NCBI GenBank assembly: GCA_018136815.1 | Contig: CM030933.1 | Coordinates: forward strand, 7,355,137-7,419,136 | Reading direction: 5' to 3' | DNA length: 64,000 nucleotides | Origin: Isochrysis galbana | Taxonomy: Eukaryota > Haptophyta > Isochrysidales > Isochrysidaceae | Shown: positions 52,142-63,859 of the stretch, in pieces | Layout: each line of letters starts with the position of its first letter | Numbering within the stretch: the stretch's first letter is position 1 | Program-made: the position numbers and the translations under genes | Notes under the pieces: generated by a model | Told to the model about the DNA's origin: nothing | Database searches by the model: none | Seen by the model: the letters and a program-made list of their open reading frames with translations, nothing else

Positions 52142-53667
52142 TGACGAATTGGAGTGGCCCATAGGGCCTGAGGGCAATGAGGAAGGGGCCAAGCCGGCGG
52201 CAGGCGCGGCTGAGGGAGCGACTTCGGAGGTCCTGATGGGCTGAAGCCCGTCAGCAGAGGAAGGCGGGCAGGCGGGCTTGGGCGAGGGCGAGGACGGCGG
52301 CGAGAGCGACATCGAGCGAGCGGCGAGAGTGTCGAGTCGAGCGGAGCCGGAGGGCTCTGAGCCACTCCGTCGCGAGCGGCACCGGCGGCTAGCGCGGCGC
52401 TTTGGCCCTCCTCCCCGCCGGGAGTCGGGTGAATGAAATTCTGGACTGGGTCGGGCAACCCCATTTGGGTGTCTGGACGGGGAACGAACGGCGAACGAAG
52501 GGCTGTGGGGCGGCGAGGCGCTCCTAGCGGCCCTAGCTAGAGTGATGGATAGTAAGAGATTGTTAGACCTACAAAGAACTCTTCCCTCAGGGAGGGAGCC
52601 TAGGCTGCTAGAGTGCAGCGACGCAGCGAACAACGACGGACAACGAAGCTGAGAACACCAGGATACACCGACTCACGAACACACCGGAATCATTCACCCA
52701 AACCAAGCAAGTTATCAAGCAACCGCGACCCCAAATCACCGATAACCCAAACACGTCGCGAGAGACGGAGAGAGAGAGCGAGAGAGAGAGAGAGAGACTC
52801 CGCAGCGACGGCCGGAGCGTGTCTCCCTTGTAACTTCCCACGTAGCGGAGAGTCCGAAGGGGAGCGTCATGTCGCGCGACCACGGCGATCACTTCGGATA
52901 TAGATCGCAACGAGATATCTTCACGGCAGAGGAAATCTTGCCGTTGAGCGTGAACCTTCTAGACGCTTCTAACGAACAACCCTGAGTAGCAACCAAGGGG
53001 AAGAAACACCAAAGGGGCCAAGGCTTGCATGTAACTTGCATCAAGGGGAAAGATTCCCTCACCTAAGAAGCGAACCTACATTGATCTCCAAGGGGAGATG
53101 GCAAATTAAACCTCAAATCTCGAGCGGCTAGAGCAACCGACTCGCTCGCCAAAAACCTTGACCGAGAAGAAAGAAGCAAGGACCTACGAGCCAAGGGTAG
53201 CGGACCTAAGGAATGTGAGAGGAAGTTTCCGAACGCCAACGCGAACGCCAAACGCGTGAAGACAACGAAACCCTAACCAGGCTAAGCAGAACCTACGAAG
53301 AACAGGCCTGGACGACAACGAAAGTTAGCAGGTCCCAAGAAAGAACCAGAACACCAGAACCCAACAAGAAACGACAAGCCTTGCAAGAAGCTAAACAAGC
53401 CGCCTGAAGGCACCCCGAGAGCCTAAGACAAGCGCGCAGCGAGCGACAGGCAACCTGGCTCCTTTGGGTCAAGATTGCCCGAAAGGAGGAAACCTGGAAT
53501 CTAGACCGGACAAACAGGCTAGAAGGAACGAAACGAGAACCCGAATTCTAGGCCGCTAGGGACGAACCCCAACAACCTAGATATGCCTGAGCTTCACCGT
53601 GTGGCCGCACGGCGAAGGACCTGGAAATAAGAACCTGGAAATCGCATCATCTAGGATGAATGCGACA
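52142..53667 (-). repeat. LTR of a second gypsy element (1526 bp)
   Basis: On the minus strand it starts TGTCGCATTC at 53667, preceded by the purine tract CGGGGGG, and ends CCAATTCGTCA at 52142. These are the same termini as the first element, but the middle is longer and divergent (a sister family). A GA tract lies at 52765-52798. The 3' flank is GTAGG; the 5' counterpart cannot be identified. Confidence 0.8.
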
Positions 53668-54056
53668 CCCCCCGACTAAGATCGAGACGTCTCCCGATGT
53701 CGAGCGGTGAACCTAGAAGCAGAGACCTGGAACCTGGAACTTGGGCTGACCAGAGGTCAGAATCGGAACAAGAAGCAACGGAACATAGCGAGCGAAACGT
53801 GGAGACAAGAACACCCTTTGGATCCAAAGCGAGCACGAAATCGGCGGCTTAACGCGGCGGCCTCTTTCGTACGCACTGCCCCACCCACTTCTCCCTTTTA
53901 CAGGAGCTTTGCTCGGGTGTTGCGCCAGGTGTAGAGCGCAGGCAGCACGCGTTCATCACCTCCATGATTCGCTCGGACGGGAACTTGAACTCGGAGCCCT
54001 AGAGCCGAGGCATGAGGCAAGCCTAGAGGGACGGGTCCCTTACCCAAGACATGGGA

Positions 54057-54349
54057 TCAACGAGAATGGAGCCTGGATCGAGTGCGCGAAGATGGCGCAT
54101 CGAGAACGGGAGGAAGAGGGGTATCCTTGGCCGACGAAGAAGTTGCTTCCGGGGACTCAACATCTTCTGGACAAGTCTCTTCGACGGAGCGATCATACTC
54201 ATCAAGCAAGTCAGAACAACGACGGAGCAACTCGGAACGAGGCTCCCAGGTGGCTTCTCGAATAGAATAGCCACGCCACTTCACGAGGTATTCGGTAGAA
54301 TCGCCATGGCTACGACGATCGAGCAACTTCTCAACGATGTACTCGTCAC
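54057..54349 (-). pseudogene. Gypsy chromodomain and tail (second element)
   Basis: DEYIVEKLLDRRSHGD, then YLVKWRGYSIREATWEP and LLRRC, with an acidic/Ser-rich tail ending SRTRSRLHSR. It corresponds to the chromodomain of the first element (DEYLVDSLLDRKGRGD). Upstream it connects directly to LINE-like sequence, not to an integrase core. Confidence 0.8.
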
Positions 54350-55278
54350 TTTGCCCTCCTGGCTAGTCCTCTCACCGGGGTCGGGTAGTGGGCGCTCCGA
54401 TGACTTGCCTAGTATTTGCCGTGCGTGATCAACCACGGCGTCCCATGAGTCTAGGAACTCTGTTTTACGGATCGCGCGGCCCTCGTGTACGAAGATCTCT
54501 GGGAGGTGTTCGACATATGCCGAGCACTCTTCCCTACTATAGGGCGTCGTGAAGGCATCGTCTTTGAACACGTTGTGGATCACGGTCGTGTGCAAGGTCT
54601 CCCACATTCGCGCCCATGCGGCGCGAATCGCGGGGGGGGAGAGGTGTGGGTTGTGCCATATGGGTTGCGAGAGTGCGCCCTCGCGCGTGAGCCACGAGGG
54701 TTGGATGTTTAGGCCTCGGAAATTTACCAGGGCCTCCTTCCAGAAGGTCGGGAGTGCCGGGTTGCCTCTGAGGCTTCCCGTAAGTGTTTTTTATTGGTAT
54801 CGTGGAGAGGACAGCGCCCCTCCCCAGCCCGGTGCGACAGAACCATGCGTCCAGCGCATGCTTCCAGATCGCTTTGCGTGCGTTTAAGTAGTTTAGGATC
54901 CATTTGGTTTGAAGGGCTTTGACGTGGGTCGGCCAGTGTAGGAGCCCTAGCCCCAATGTCCTGTTCGCGCTTTTTGCGTGGTGTGTGGCGTAGTGTGGGT
55001 GCGCGATCCATTTACTCTGCTTTTGGGTGTATGGGCTCGTCCAGAGGACCGCATCCGCGGCCCTTTGAATCCGCGTGTGGAACCATTTAGGGGCGGCCAA
55101 AGTCTGTAGCCAATATCTCGGTGTTCCGTAAATAATGAAGTTTACTATGGCGGCTCTCCCAAATATCGTCATGTGTCCGGTGGCCGGTGTTAGTTTATTA
55201 ACTTTCTCGTCGATTTTGTCCGCTAGCTTCACCCAGAAGGGTTTGAGCGCCTCCGGCGCTCCTAGTGGCAGTGGGAGC
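54350..55278 (-). pseudogene. LINE-derived segment occupying the place of the integrase core
   Basis: Reads LADKIDEKVNKL, MTIFGRAAIVNFIIYG, then RYWLQTLAAP and LGLGLLHWPTHVKALQ and KWILNYLNARKAIWKHALDAW: the region after the polymerase core in non-LTR retrotransposons. A frameshift near 54570 separates this from SREECSAYVEHLPEIFVHEG and the end of the match near 54350. It is paralogous to 42565-43040. It lies between the zinc finger and the chromodomain of the gypsy element in the same orientation. Confidence 0.75.
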
Positions 55279-55861
55279 CAGCGAGAGCACGTCGCAGTAG
55301 ACCACATCAAAGGGGTAGGTACCCACAGAGAGACCGGAGGGCGACGCTAGAGCCCTAGGTAGCGGCTTGGCGAGGGTGCACTCGTGGCATTCTCGGACGT
55401 AAGATGCAACGTCGGAAGACATGCCAGGCCAGTATACCCGAGTACGAAGAAGACCGGACATTCGAGAAACTCCGAGATGACCGGAGCGATCGTGGTAGAC
55501 TAAAAGGTAGCGAGACCGCAACGAGGGCGGAACGTAGAGCACTAGCGAGTCCGGGTCGGTGGAGTCAGGAACGGTGCGATAGTAGACGAGCCCATCGTGA
55601 ACGACGAAACGGCGAAGCATCTTGGATTGCTGAGCGGGAGCGGGAGCGACAGAACTAAAACACGAATCATCTTCGACAATGGGGCCTGAGGCGGCGGCCG
55701 GCGGAGGCGACCCTTGGCCTGATGGCTCGTGATTGACCGTCTCTCCTGAGCCTAGCTAGGAGTGGCTCTACGAACGGATCTTCCGCCAGGGCCGCTTTCA
55801 TGGGCTCCCGCGGCGGGGGACCCGAAGGAGAGGTGGGGAGCGGCGGCGCGATCCATGGCAA
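55279..55861 (-). pseudogene. Gypsy integrase zinc-finger region (second element, 5'-truncated)
   Basis: LLVYHDRSGHLGVSRM, then YWPGMSSDVASYVRECHECTLAKP and FDVVYCDVLSLAP give the HHCC finger and the beginning of the integrase core, as in the first element (RDRYFWPGMNADV, CHECTLAKP). The DDE core stops just after CDVLSLAPTA. A preceding frame at 55667-55861 (LAEDPFVEPLLARL) matches the linker before the finger. Protease, RT and RNase H are absent. Confidence 0.75.
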
Positions 55862-56936
55862 CCAACTATAAAGTTAGTTTTTGAGGGGGGAAGGGGAGGA
55901 GGTGGAGGAAAGGGAAGTTAAGGGCGATATCAGTAGGGATGGGGAAGTACCCTAGACTAGTAGGTGTGTAGCCCAGAATCTTCAGATGTTTTTTTGTAAG
56001 GATGTTGGTGGGTCGACGAAGTAGTGTGTTGTTGGTGTGGTTTGTGCTCAGGCACTCGCAACTTGTCGCGCTACGGGTGGGAAAATGTCGGCTCGTGCCT
56101 TCGGTGGCTCCGCTCGGGCGCGCGCGCTTAAGTTTGCTCCTCCGCTTACGGTGTAGTTATTCACTTGCGCAAACGCCGAGCGTTCAGTGTTCGCTAGAGC
56201 AAGAATGCTTTTAGAAGTCAACGTTTTTGCCTTCTTCGTTTGCTCAGCGGGCCACACACCACACGCCCATGGACATAATGACATGACCGACCCATTGCAC
56301 CACGTCAGCTCGAGCAGACATTACGCGACACACGAGTGATGTGTAAGATCACTGTCGAATGCGCGACCATGCAAACAGTATAGCATAGATGCGCTCACAA
56401 GAAAGTGGCTTACCCCAAAGGCGGCAAGGGGCGCTGGAAGCACGTGCGATGCCTAAATCTGTCAGGAGCGCATGCATCATCTTTGGCAACGGGAGCAATG
56501 CACCAAGCACTTGTCATGCTAAAAGATAGCTCGCCGTATTCAAGTTCCCAAAGCGTGTTAGTGTATACTCCCAATCGTGGACGTCGACGTTGAGATTCAC
56601 CTTATTCAGGTACGGCGCAAAACTCATATTCGCGCCCGGAGCGATGGTCCAGACCAGCTCGGGCGCGTTGCGCGCGGTGCGCGGGAGTCCGCCTAGCGCC
56701 AGCCGCTTGCGACGTGATGAAGGGACGTACTTCCACTGACAATACATTGGGTCCATGAGGTCTGTGGTCGTCATCATAGAAGACAGTTGGCGTTCCAGGG
56801 GTCGGGAATGGTGGATGCAATGCTGCCATTACCTTGCTTGCGGTTCGCACGAATCCGTCGATGTGTTGACACAAGCCTATGCTGATCCGGCAACCCTACA
56901 GCTCGTCGAATTCACGTGTCCGCTAAGCACCCGGAA
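55862..56936. other. Intergenic; possible unrecognised exon on the minus strand
   Basis: 55951-55996 carries TAGTAGGTGTGTAGCCC and AGAATCTTCAGATGTTTTTTT, a dispersed repeat. The minus-strand frame 56514-56777 (with MYCQWKYVPSSRRKRLALGG and WTIAPGANMSFAPYL) has balanced composition and may be an exon of an unknown gene, but no family is recognisable. Confidence 0.4.
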
Positions 56937-59900
56937 CTAGATGGGCTCAAGGACGCGCTCATAGAAGAGCACGTACGCTTGGCGTGTTTTCACATCGGCA
57001 GGGGTGACGCGGCTCACCCGTGCGTCGTCGCAGTGCCACCACTGGGCGTTGCCCCCACCTGCCGATGCAACGCGCACGTCGCATGTGTAGTGCCCACCAG
57101 TAAGGGTGTGCCCATGGTGGGAAACCACTACGGTTCGGAAGGGGGGGGGGGGGTTACTTGGCACTGCATGGACACTGCCGGTGCGCTGGGCATCATGCGT
57201 GTCACTACGTTCAAGCGAAGCCGAGTACACCTGCGACGAGTTGATACGCGGGCTGCGCTCGGCCTCGTGCTCCAATACATCCAGGGGCAAGGTGTTCCCT
57301 GTCGATGCGTAGAATCTCTCCGAAGCGGATCGGCCGCGATACTTTATGTGGACCATGCATATCGAAGGTGAACCGCTTGAGATGTAAGAGCAGGACTGAC
57401 GGGAGGGCTTGGAGAGTAGCCTGTCGAGTGGCGGCTGCGGATCTGCCCTTAACCGTGAACCCCTCAAGCTTCTCGTGGTCAAAGAAGGAGTGCAACGCGT
57501 CCTCGAGAGAGGCGATGGATGAGCGGTCTACAAAGCACGAGGGAGAGGCGGGGAGGTGGCTTCAGCCACATTCAACGAATATTCTGCAGTATGGATGCGT
57601 AACGAATGATCCAGGGCGGTCTTGCGGAGCAAGGGGGAGGAGGTTGGCGAATATAAGTCGAATATCCGTCACCGAGCGCCGCGCGTGTAGTATGTCGATT
57701 GCCACTTACCAACATCGAGATTAAGGCAGGCGAAAGGCTCGACCGTTAGAGAGGGCTTAGCGGCCCGGCCGTGGGCATCCTCTGACTGAAGGCGGGTGCA
57801 GAGCTGTCCGCCAAAGATGGCGCGTACAGGAGACGAGGCGACAGAGACGGTGCGCATTGATGACACCTTGGAGCCACGGCCAACGCTCAGCCATTCGCCA
57901 CCCTCGTCCGAGTCATCCTCATCGTCGGGTCGTGCTCCATCGCCCGAGTGTGGTAGCAGAGATGGCCGATGCCCTGATCCTGAGACTGGCTCATTGGCCC
58001 GGCGACCGTTTGCGCTCGACGTCCCTTGCCCCTCAGGCACGAGCCCAGCAGCCTCAGCTGCGGCGATCAGCTCCTCGTGAAGTTGGTCAAGCGTAAAAGA
58101 AAGATATTCCTCTGCGTCCTCCTGAGATGCGAACCCGCCCCCACGCACGTGCCGTCCGCCCCCGCCTATCTCAACGTAGGTATCCTGCGCTGCGCTTGGG
58201 CCTACATTGGAAACGAGGGATGGAAGGTACGGAGCTGAGCTGGGCACTGGAATTGGAGAGATGGGGGGGGTGGTTCTGAGGGTCCCAATATCATCATCAA
58301 TACCCCCAAAATCTGGGCAGTCAGCCACTAGATGGAGAGGTTCCAAGAGGGGCTCGGATTCGGATCGCATGTCGTACCTGCTGCTGGCATGCTTGATGTT
58401 CCCCTGCGGCCGTCACGAAAATCTCTCAACGACGCCCCCAAAAAGGCGGCTGGATGTACAGCCGCGCCACTGCCACGTCGCCGTTGCCCACTCGCTGATC
58501 CAGTGGAACCGGCTGTGCATCCCATAATGTCGATTGGGCTGCCTCTACTACTGCATGCACCTGGCGAGGTTGAGCGTGGCGATGTGGCGGCTGCGTGGCC
58601 ATGGCTGTAAACCCGATCGTCATCATGAGCGATCGCATCGTAGAAATTGGTCAATGAGAGGGTTACACCATCGGGCGGGAAGGAGGTGACCACAAGGGCG
58701 TGCCGACGGCGCAGCGCAGCGAGGAGAGAGCGGAATGGCCCACACGCGAGAAGGGCTTGTATGGTCACATTTGCGAAGCAGGTGTTGCCCGAATTAACGA
58801 GCGGGCGTGGAACAGGGCAGGGCGGCGGTTCAACGCCTTGAATGGATGACGCACGCATGAGCGCATCCCACCACTCAGCCACATCAGGCACTAAGGCGGA
58901 GGAGGTTGATACGGCAGATTGTGAAATTGGTGCGTCAGCATTAGTAGCGGCGCTCGCTTTATCGTCCGTCCGTCGACTAGCAGGGAGAAGTTCATCGGTC
59001 ACAGATGCTAGTGCAGGTTGTGAACTCTCGGTCACAGATGCTGACGCAGGTTGTGAACTGGCCGAGCTAGCTGTGCTACTTGACGCTTCGCGTGCACGCG
59101 CCGTCGCAGGAGCCTGAGCCGGTCGTGATTTTGCAGCGATGAAAGCCCACGATTTGAGACCTGCGTGACCCGTATGCTGCGCTGCCAACACGACTTCCTC
59201 ATCCCTCGTGGCTGCCGTTGCAGTCGAGGCGGCCGGCGAACCAATAGATGCTTGGGCAACGTTGGATGAGCTGGACTCCTCTGGGTTTGCGGAGCCTTGG
59301 TTGGAGCATGCAACGTTGGCTCCAACCGGCGTTGATGAGGCAACATGCGCTGCCTCAGCGCTACCAGTCGATTCGCGAGGCGGCTTGTCCGACGGAGACT
59401 CTGCTGTCTCCGGAGTTGCCCCAGTGGTCTCATTGGCGCCTTCCGGCGTGCCCTTTCTACCTGGCACACCTGTACGGTTCGCAATAGACTCAGCTCCAGT
59501 CTCAGACACGGCAGGGATGCTATCGTCGAGGGTGATCGCATTTGGTACTGACTGAGAGCAGAATTGGCCAACGATACATTTGGCAGGCTCTTCATCTGCT
59601 TCCAATGAAGTCAAAGCAATGCTGCGGTTGTCAACCTGCCGTGTTGCTGCGGCTGCAGCTATGGCATCGAAACGCGGTGTATGCGATGGACCAAGTTCCT
59701 CATTCTTGATGGGGGCAGGTTGAGATTGCCCGAGGGAAGAAGGCGACTCCGAGCTCGTCTTACCGCGAGCAGCAATCGTCGCCCACGATACCACAGCCTG
59801 GGCCTCTGCCGAAGGCGTTCTCATTGATTCCTTCCTTTCCACTGGAGCGATCTCCTGGCTTGCTGGTGAGGCGCAACTTGATGCTGCTGTGTGCAAGCTG

Positions 59901-60451
59901 TCAGAAGGATGCAGGTCGCCTGGCTTGCTGAGTGGCTGTGGCGCAGCCGCTTCGGGTGCTCGTTTGCACGTACCAGCGCTCGTGAGAAGCGCCGGTGCGG
60001 TCGCATCAACAGACGTCAATTGAACAGGTGCAATTTTCACAGTGCCTATCGCCCTATTTGTGCTAGCAGCTTGGGTGGAGTGGAGATCATGAGTTGTGGA
60101 CTCAGTTGTGATGGGGCACACATCCGTGGTATACGACGGCAACTGCAACTCGATGTTATTGGCGCCAGGAGCGACTTCTCCTGAAGGAGGCTTGCGGATA
60201 AAAGTGTGATGTGCAGCGTCCCAAGAAGCGATCGAAGGTACACTAGCTGAGCGACGGGGTGTCGGGGGACGAAACTCGAGCTTTTCGGCTGCCTTGCCAA
60301 CAGTGCCATTCAATAGGGCACTCGCTGTCACGCCGAGAATGACAACCCCGTGGTTGTTGGAATCGCCTACGTTCGATGAGTAAGCACCAGGCAACACATG
60401 ACTCGACACAGGTCGCCATCTCGCTTCTGTTGCCTGTGGTGAAGGGCACAT
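56937..60451 (-). CDS. USP10-like ubiquitin carboxyl-terminal hydrolase, multi-exon
   Basis: A ubiquitin-specific cysteine protease that removes ubiquitin from proteins. A long disordered Ser/Ala/Thr-rich N-terminus (about 550 residues from the ATG at 60451) precedes the catalytic domain. The Cys box is LVNSGNTCFANVTIQALL. Later exons: 58121-57710 (QEDAEEYLSFTLDQLHEEL, then VEPFACLNLDV), 57527-57231 (LHSFFDHEKLEGFTVKG, LPSVLLLHLKRF, then AYQLVA) and 57127-56937 (VVSHHGHTLTGGHYTCDV with the catalytic His, then YVLFYERV). These three keep phase with GT-AG sites. The junction between the Cys-box exon and 58121 is not resolved, and one more intron or a short exon is likely around 58130-58600. Domain order, insert positions and the long disordered N-terminus resemble USP10/Ubp3. 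Those enzymes act with G3BP/Bre5 on ribosome and autophagy substrates, which cannot be read from sequence. Confidence 0.85.
58996..59066 (-). repeat. Tandem repeat in the USP N-terminal region
   Basis: TCGGTCACAGATGCT(A/G)(G/A)(T/C)GCAGGTTGTGAACT occurs twice with a 42-bp period, encoding two copies of SSQPA(S/L)ASVT(D/E). It keeps frame and lies in disordered sequence. Confidence 0.75.
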
Positions 60452-60517
60452 CGAGCACGACGGGTGAGTGTATGAAGCTCAAAAAGGTAGCATGAGCAGC
60501 AGACAGTGGTGAGAGCG

Positions 60518-60724
60518 TTACGCAGAAGGCCGTACACTGTGCCTCCTGACCACAGGGTCATGGTGTTCATTCCTCTTCGATGCCTTGCGCACCGCCTGGG
60601 CTGGTGTCCACGCAGCAATGTCGCGAGGGGAGAGGCGGGCGGCTCCCACCGTTCCGCTCGTGCGAAGGACATGCTCCAAGTCTTGCGAGGTGGCCCAGAG
60701 CCGGGCGGACTCCTCTTTGGACAT
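60518..60724 (-). CDS. Small ORF, possibly a 5' exon of the USP gene
   Basis: 68 codons starting MSKEESARLWATSQDLEHVL then GAARLSPRDIAAWTPAQAV: evenly mixed composition unlike the surrounding low complexity, so probably coding. It ends 66 bp upstream of the USP start in the same orientation. It may be the true first exon of that gene (a GT lies in CCTGTGGTCAGG near 60555) or a separate small gene. Confidence 0.35.
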   Translation of the reverse strand: MSKEESARLWATSQDLEHVLRTSGTVGAARLSPRDIAAWTPAQAVRKASKRNEHHDPVVRRHSVRPSA

Positions 60725-61560
60725 GGTGCCAAAGGAGAGTATGGGTGTTCGTCTGGGCGGCTCGGAGGCCGTGCGGTGGTGGCTCGGCCGCTGCGCGCCG
60801 GCTGGACGCCCCTCGGCCATGGGTGGCGCCCCGGCGCGCCGCCTGCCGCGAGTTGAGAGTGAGAGCCAGAAGGGGAGAGGGGGGGGGGGGAGAGAGGGGG
60901 GGGAGTAGCAGGAGGGTGGCGGGGGGGGGGGGGGGGGGGCGGGAGGGCGCACGGGTGGGGGGGGGGTACGTACAAGTATATACTCGTAGAATTTGGGCTT
61001 GATGCACAGGCAGACTTGCCCACATCCATAGGAGTACTCCCTCTACAGTTTTAGGAATGAAGGCTTTTTGTATGGGAGAGCAGTCTAAAGAAAGCACACA
61101 GCGCGCAAGAGTCCGATGTCCGAGCAAGCACCACACTCCGGACCGCCGCCCCCCCCCCCCCCTTCCCCCCCCCCCCCCCGCCCCCTAAGCTTTAAAAACA
61201 ACCGCCGCCCGCGCCTCCCACGCCACGACGGCGCCTCCGGAGCGCATCGGCCTCCACTCACTCACTCACTGGCCCGACCAGACCGCTTCGCATCGCCGCC
61301 ACAGACACCCACAGCACACCCGCCGCCATCACCGCGCGCTCAGCCCACAGCACGGTGAGCCCGCCCCGCATTCGATGGCCGGGCCGCGCAGCATCTCCGC
61401 CCAGCACCGGGCATCTGTGCGGAGAGCATGCCGATGCAGCGCTGCCGTGGCACTAGCGGAGAGCGTGCCGCTGTGCTGTCGGACGAGGCGCACCCACCGC
61501 AGCGATCGCAGGCAGCGGCCGTACGCGGCCAGCGGCGGCAAAGAGCAGAGCGGCGGCGCA
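60725..61560. other. Low-complexity intergenic DNA
   Basis: G and C homopolymer runs at 60880-60967 and 61145-61180. A Pro/Arg-rich frame at 61116-61358 ends at CAGCACGGTGAGCC, a reasonable splice donor, so a first exon of an unknown plus-strand gene is conceivable. No domain supports it. Confidence 0.45.
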
Positions 61561-62650
61561 GGTGGGAAGGACGGGAGGGCGTGGATGGCGAGGGGCAACA
61601 TGGCGCGGCGCCAAAGTGGATGCAGCGGCGGCCAAGTTCAGCAGAAGAGGTACGGGGGCGGCGGCGGCGCGCTCGACGGAGAGGATGTAGTAGTCATGGT
61701 CGCAGGCGGCGGTCGTGCTGCTGCTGCGGCGAGCGGCGGCCAGAGCAGAGCGGAGGCGGAAAGGGAAAGAGGGTGGTGATTGGCCGGGCGACAAGGCGTG
61801 GAATCGCCGAACACAGCCTCAAAGAGGAGCGGCAGGGGCGGTGGCGGCGCGCTTAGCGGGATGGGATGCGGTGGTGCAGGCGGTCCCCGGCGATGGCTGT
61901 ACGCAACGAGCGGCGGCGTGAGTCGAGCGGCGGCGAAGGTAGGAAGGAAGGGAGGGCGGTGGGTGAGGAGCGACATCGCGCGCCATCGCCAAACACAGAT
62001 GGCGAGGCGGACGCGGAACGAATGGAAAGAGATGCGGCAGAGGCGGCTTGATCGTGGGGATGAATTGCGGCTGGGGCAGGCGATGACCGTACGCGGCGAG
62101 CGATGGCGAGAGTGGAGGGGCGGCGCAGGTGAAATAGGAGGAAGGGCGGTGCATGTGCTGCCGCTGAGGGTGAGGGCAGTGCCAAACACAGGTGGCGCGC
62201 CGCCGGCGGACCGAATGGGGAAAGAGGCGGCAGCAGCGGCAGTGGCAGTGCGCTTGGCGTGATTGGCTGCGGGGCCATGGTGGGCGAGCGGCGGCAGGGA
62301 TGGAGTGGCAGTGGTGGCGCAAAGGGAGGAAGGGAGGGCGGTGGATGGGTGGAGGCGAAGGTGTGGCAGCGGCGCAAGACAAGTGGCGAGGCGGCGGCCG
62401 ACGGAATGGGAAGAGTGGTGGCAGGGGCGGCTGCGGCGGTAGCGTGCTCGGAGGGATCTGTTGCAGTGTCCGCAGGCGGAGACAGTGCACGGTGAGCGGC
62501 GGCGAGAGCGGTGCGCTGGCGCAGGTGCAAACGTAGGAAGGGAGGGCAGTGGATAGATGTCGGCAAAGGCGTGGCGGCGGTGAAGACAGGTTGCGAGGTG
62601 GCGGCGGATGGAATGAGAAGAGCGGTGGCGCATAGCGCCGCGCCCGCGCA
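61560..62650. repeat. Degenerate tandem array, roughly 190-205 bp unit
   Basis: The anchor AGGAAGGGAGGGCGGTGG recurs at about 61566 (variant), 61750 (weak), 61940, 62128, 62326 and 62532, giving spacings of about 189, 198 and 206 bp. Each anchor is followed by GTGGCG-rich sequence, an AATGGGAAGAG-type box and a GCGGCGGCGGC segment. Long frames on both strands (up to 354 codons) result from GCG/CGC-rich units without stops. I do not call a protein. Confidence 0.75.
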
Positions 62651-63145
62651 CAGCGCCGCAGGCTCGATCGGAATGCCTCTGCATGGCGCAAACACGCACC
62701 AATTATTCAACACCTGACGGTTCGTCCCGCTAACACCTATTGTCGGCACAGTAACTACTACCGTCTTGTTTACATCGCCCTTCATATCCCCTCCCCATCC
62801 CCTCGTTCCCATCCCCCTTTCGTTCCGTTGTCTTAAGTTTCAGGGGTTGGCCCAGGTACGCTACCTTGGGCCTAATTCGTATGGTAGGTTCGGGGCAGGC
62901 CTTCTGCTATGTTGGATGGCTCAGCGTCTCATCGTGGCACACGCTACCAAGAGCACCTATGTGGTTAAGTCACGGCTTACAATCTAGGTCCGCGTCGGAT
63001 TTAATCTTCGCCGTTGTTCAAATTTTCGCCGTTGTTCATAGTGGAGATTTCCACTATGTGCGCTACGTGCCCAGAGCCGAGGCTAGACACTAGACAACAA
63101 AAAAAATACCACATACTACTATTACTAATAGTAGTAATAATAACA

Positions 63146-63740
63146 AATGCTATATCCTAGCCAACACCAATGGCTAATTGGACACAACTTTTCAGGCCCG
63201 GAATCCCGCCATGCCAGAGCCAGGTGTCCGAGTGATACCGGGGGGAGGGGGTACTGCCCCTCCCCTCGGTATTTGACCCCCCTCCAGCGAACAGTGCACA
63301 ATGCACGCACCGACCCTGCGCTCCCTAGCACCAGCACGCCCTCTCTCTCCTTGAGACCACGCGGGGGGGGAACCCCTTTTGGGTAAAACAACGCGGGGGG
63401 GGGGGCACTCGTGACACTAGGGGCCCAATAATAATAATCAATGTTATATCCTAGCCAACCCCACTAGCTAATTGGACATAACTTTTCCGTCCCGGAATCC
63501 CGCCATCCGCCATGCCTGACGGGCCAGGTGTCCGAGTGATACCGGGGGGTGGGGGCACTGCCCCCTCCCCTCGATATTTGTCCTCCCCCCAGTGCCAGTG
63601 CCATGCACCCTCCCCTCGATATTTGTCCTCCCCCCAGTGCCAGTGCATGCACCGGCCCCGCGCACCCCAGCGCGTCCTCTCCTCGAGTCCACGCTGGGGG
63701 AAAACCCCTTTCAGGTAAAAGCAACGCAAGGGGGGGGTAT
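63146..63740. repeat. Tandem duplication, about 300-bp unit, two copies
   Basis: Copies at about 63146-63430 and 63440-63740 share ATATCCTAGCCAAC, GGCTAATTGGACA, CCGGAATCCCGCCAT, GGTGTCCGAGTGATACCGGGG and the end GGGTAAAA/CAGGTAAAA. The second copy contains an extra internal duplication of CCCTCGATATTTGTCC-CCCCCCAGTGCCAGTGC. No gene. Confidence 0.85.
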
Positions 63741-63859
63741 TCGTGAGATAGGAGCCCCGAAGCGCTAATCTCCCTCGCTAGAGCGAGTGGCCGCGGCGAG
63801 CCGCGGCCCTTCCCTCCTGGCTCTGGGCTGTGGAAATCAAAGCCGCAGCTTGGATTGTA

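Noticed and set aside
61638-62702. 354-residue minus-strand ORF in the tandem array
   Set aside because: Long frames exist on both strands through the same GC-rich repeat. The repeat period is irregular and not a multiple of three, so it is not kept as coding.
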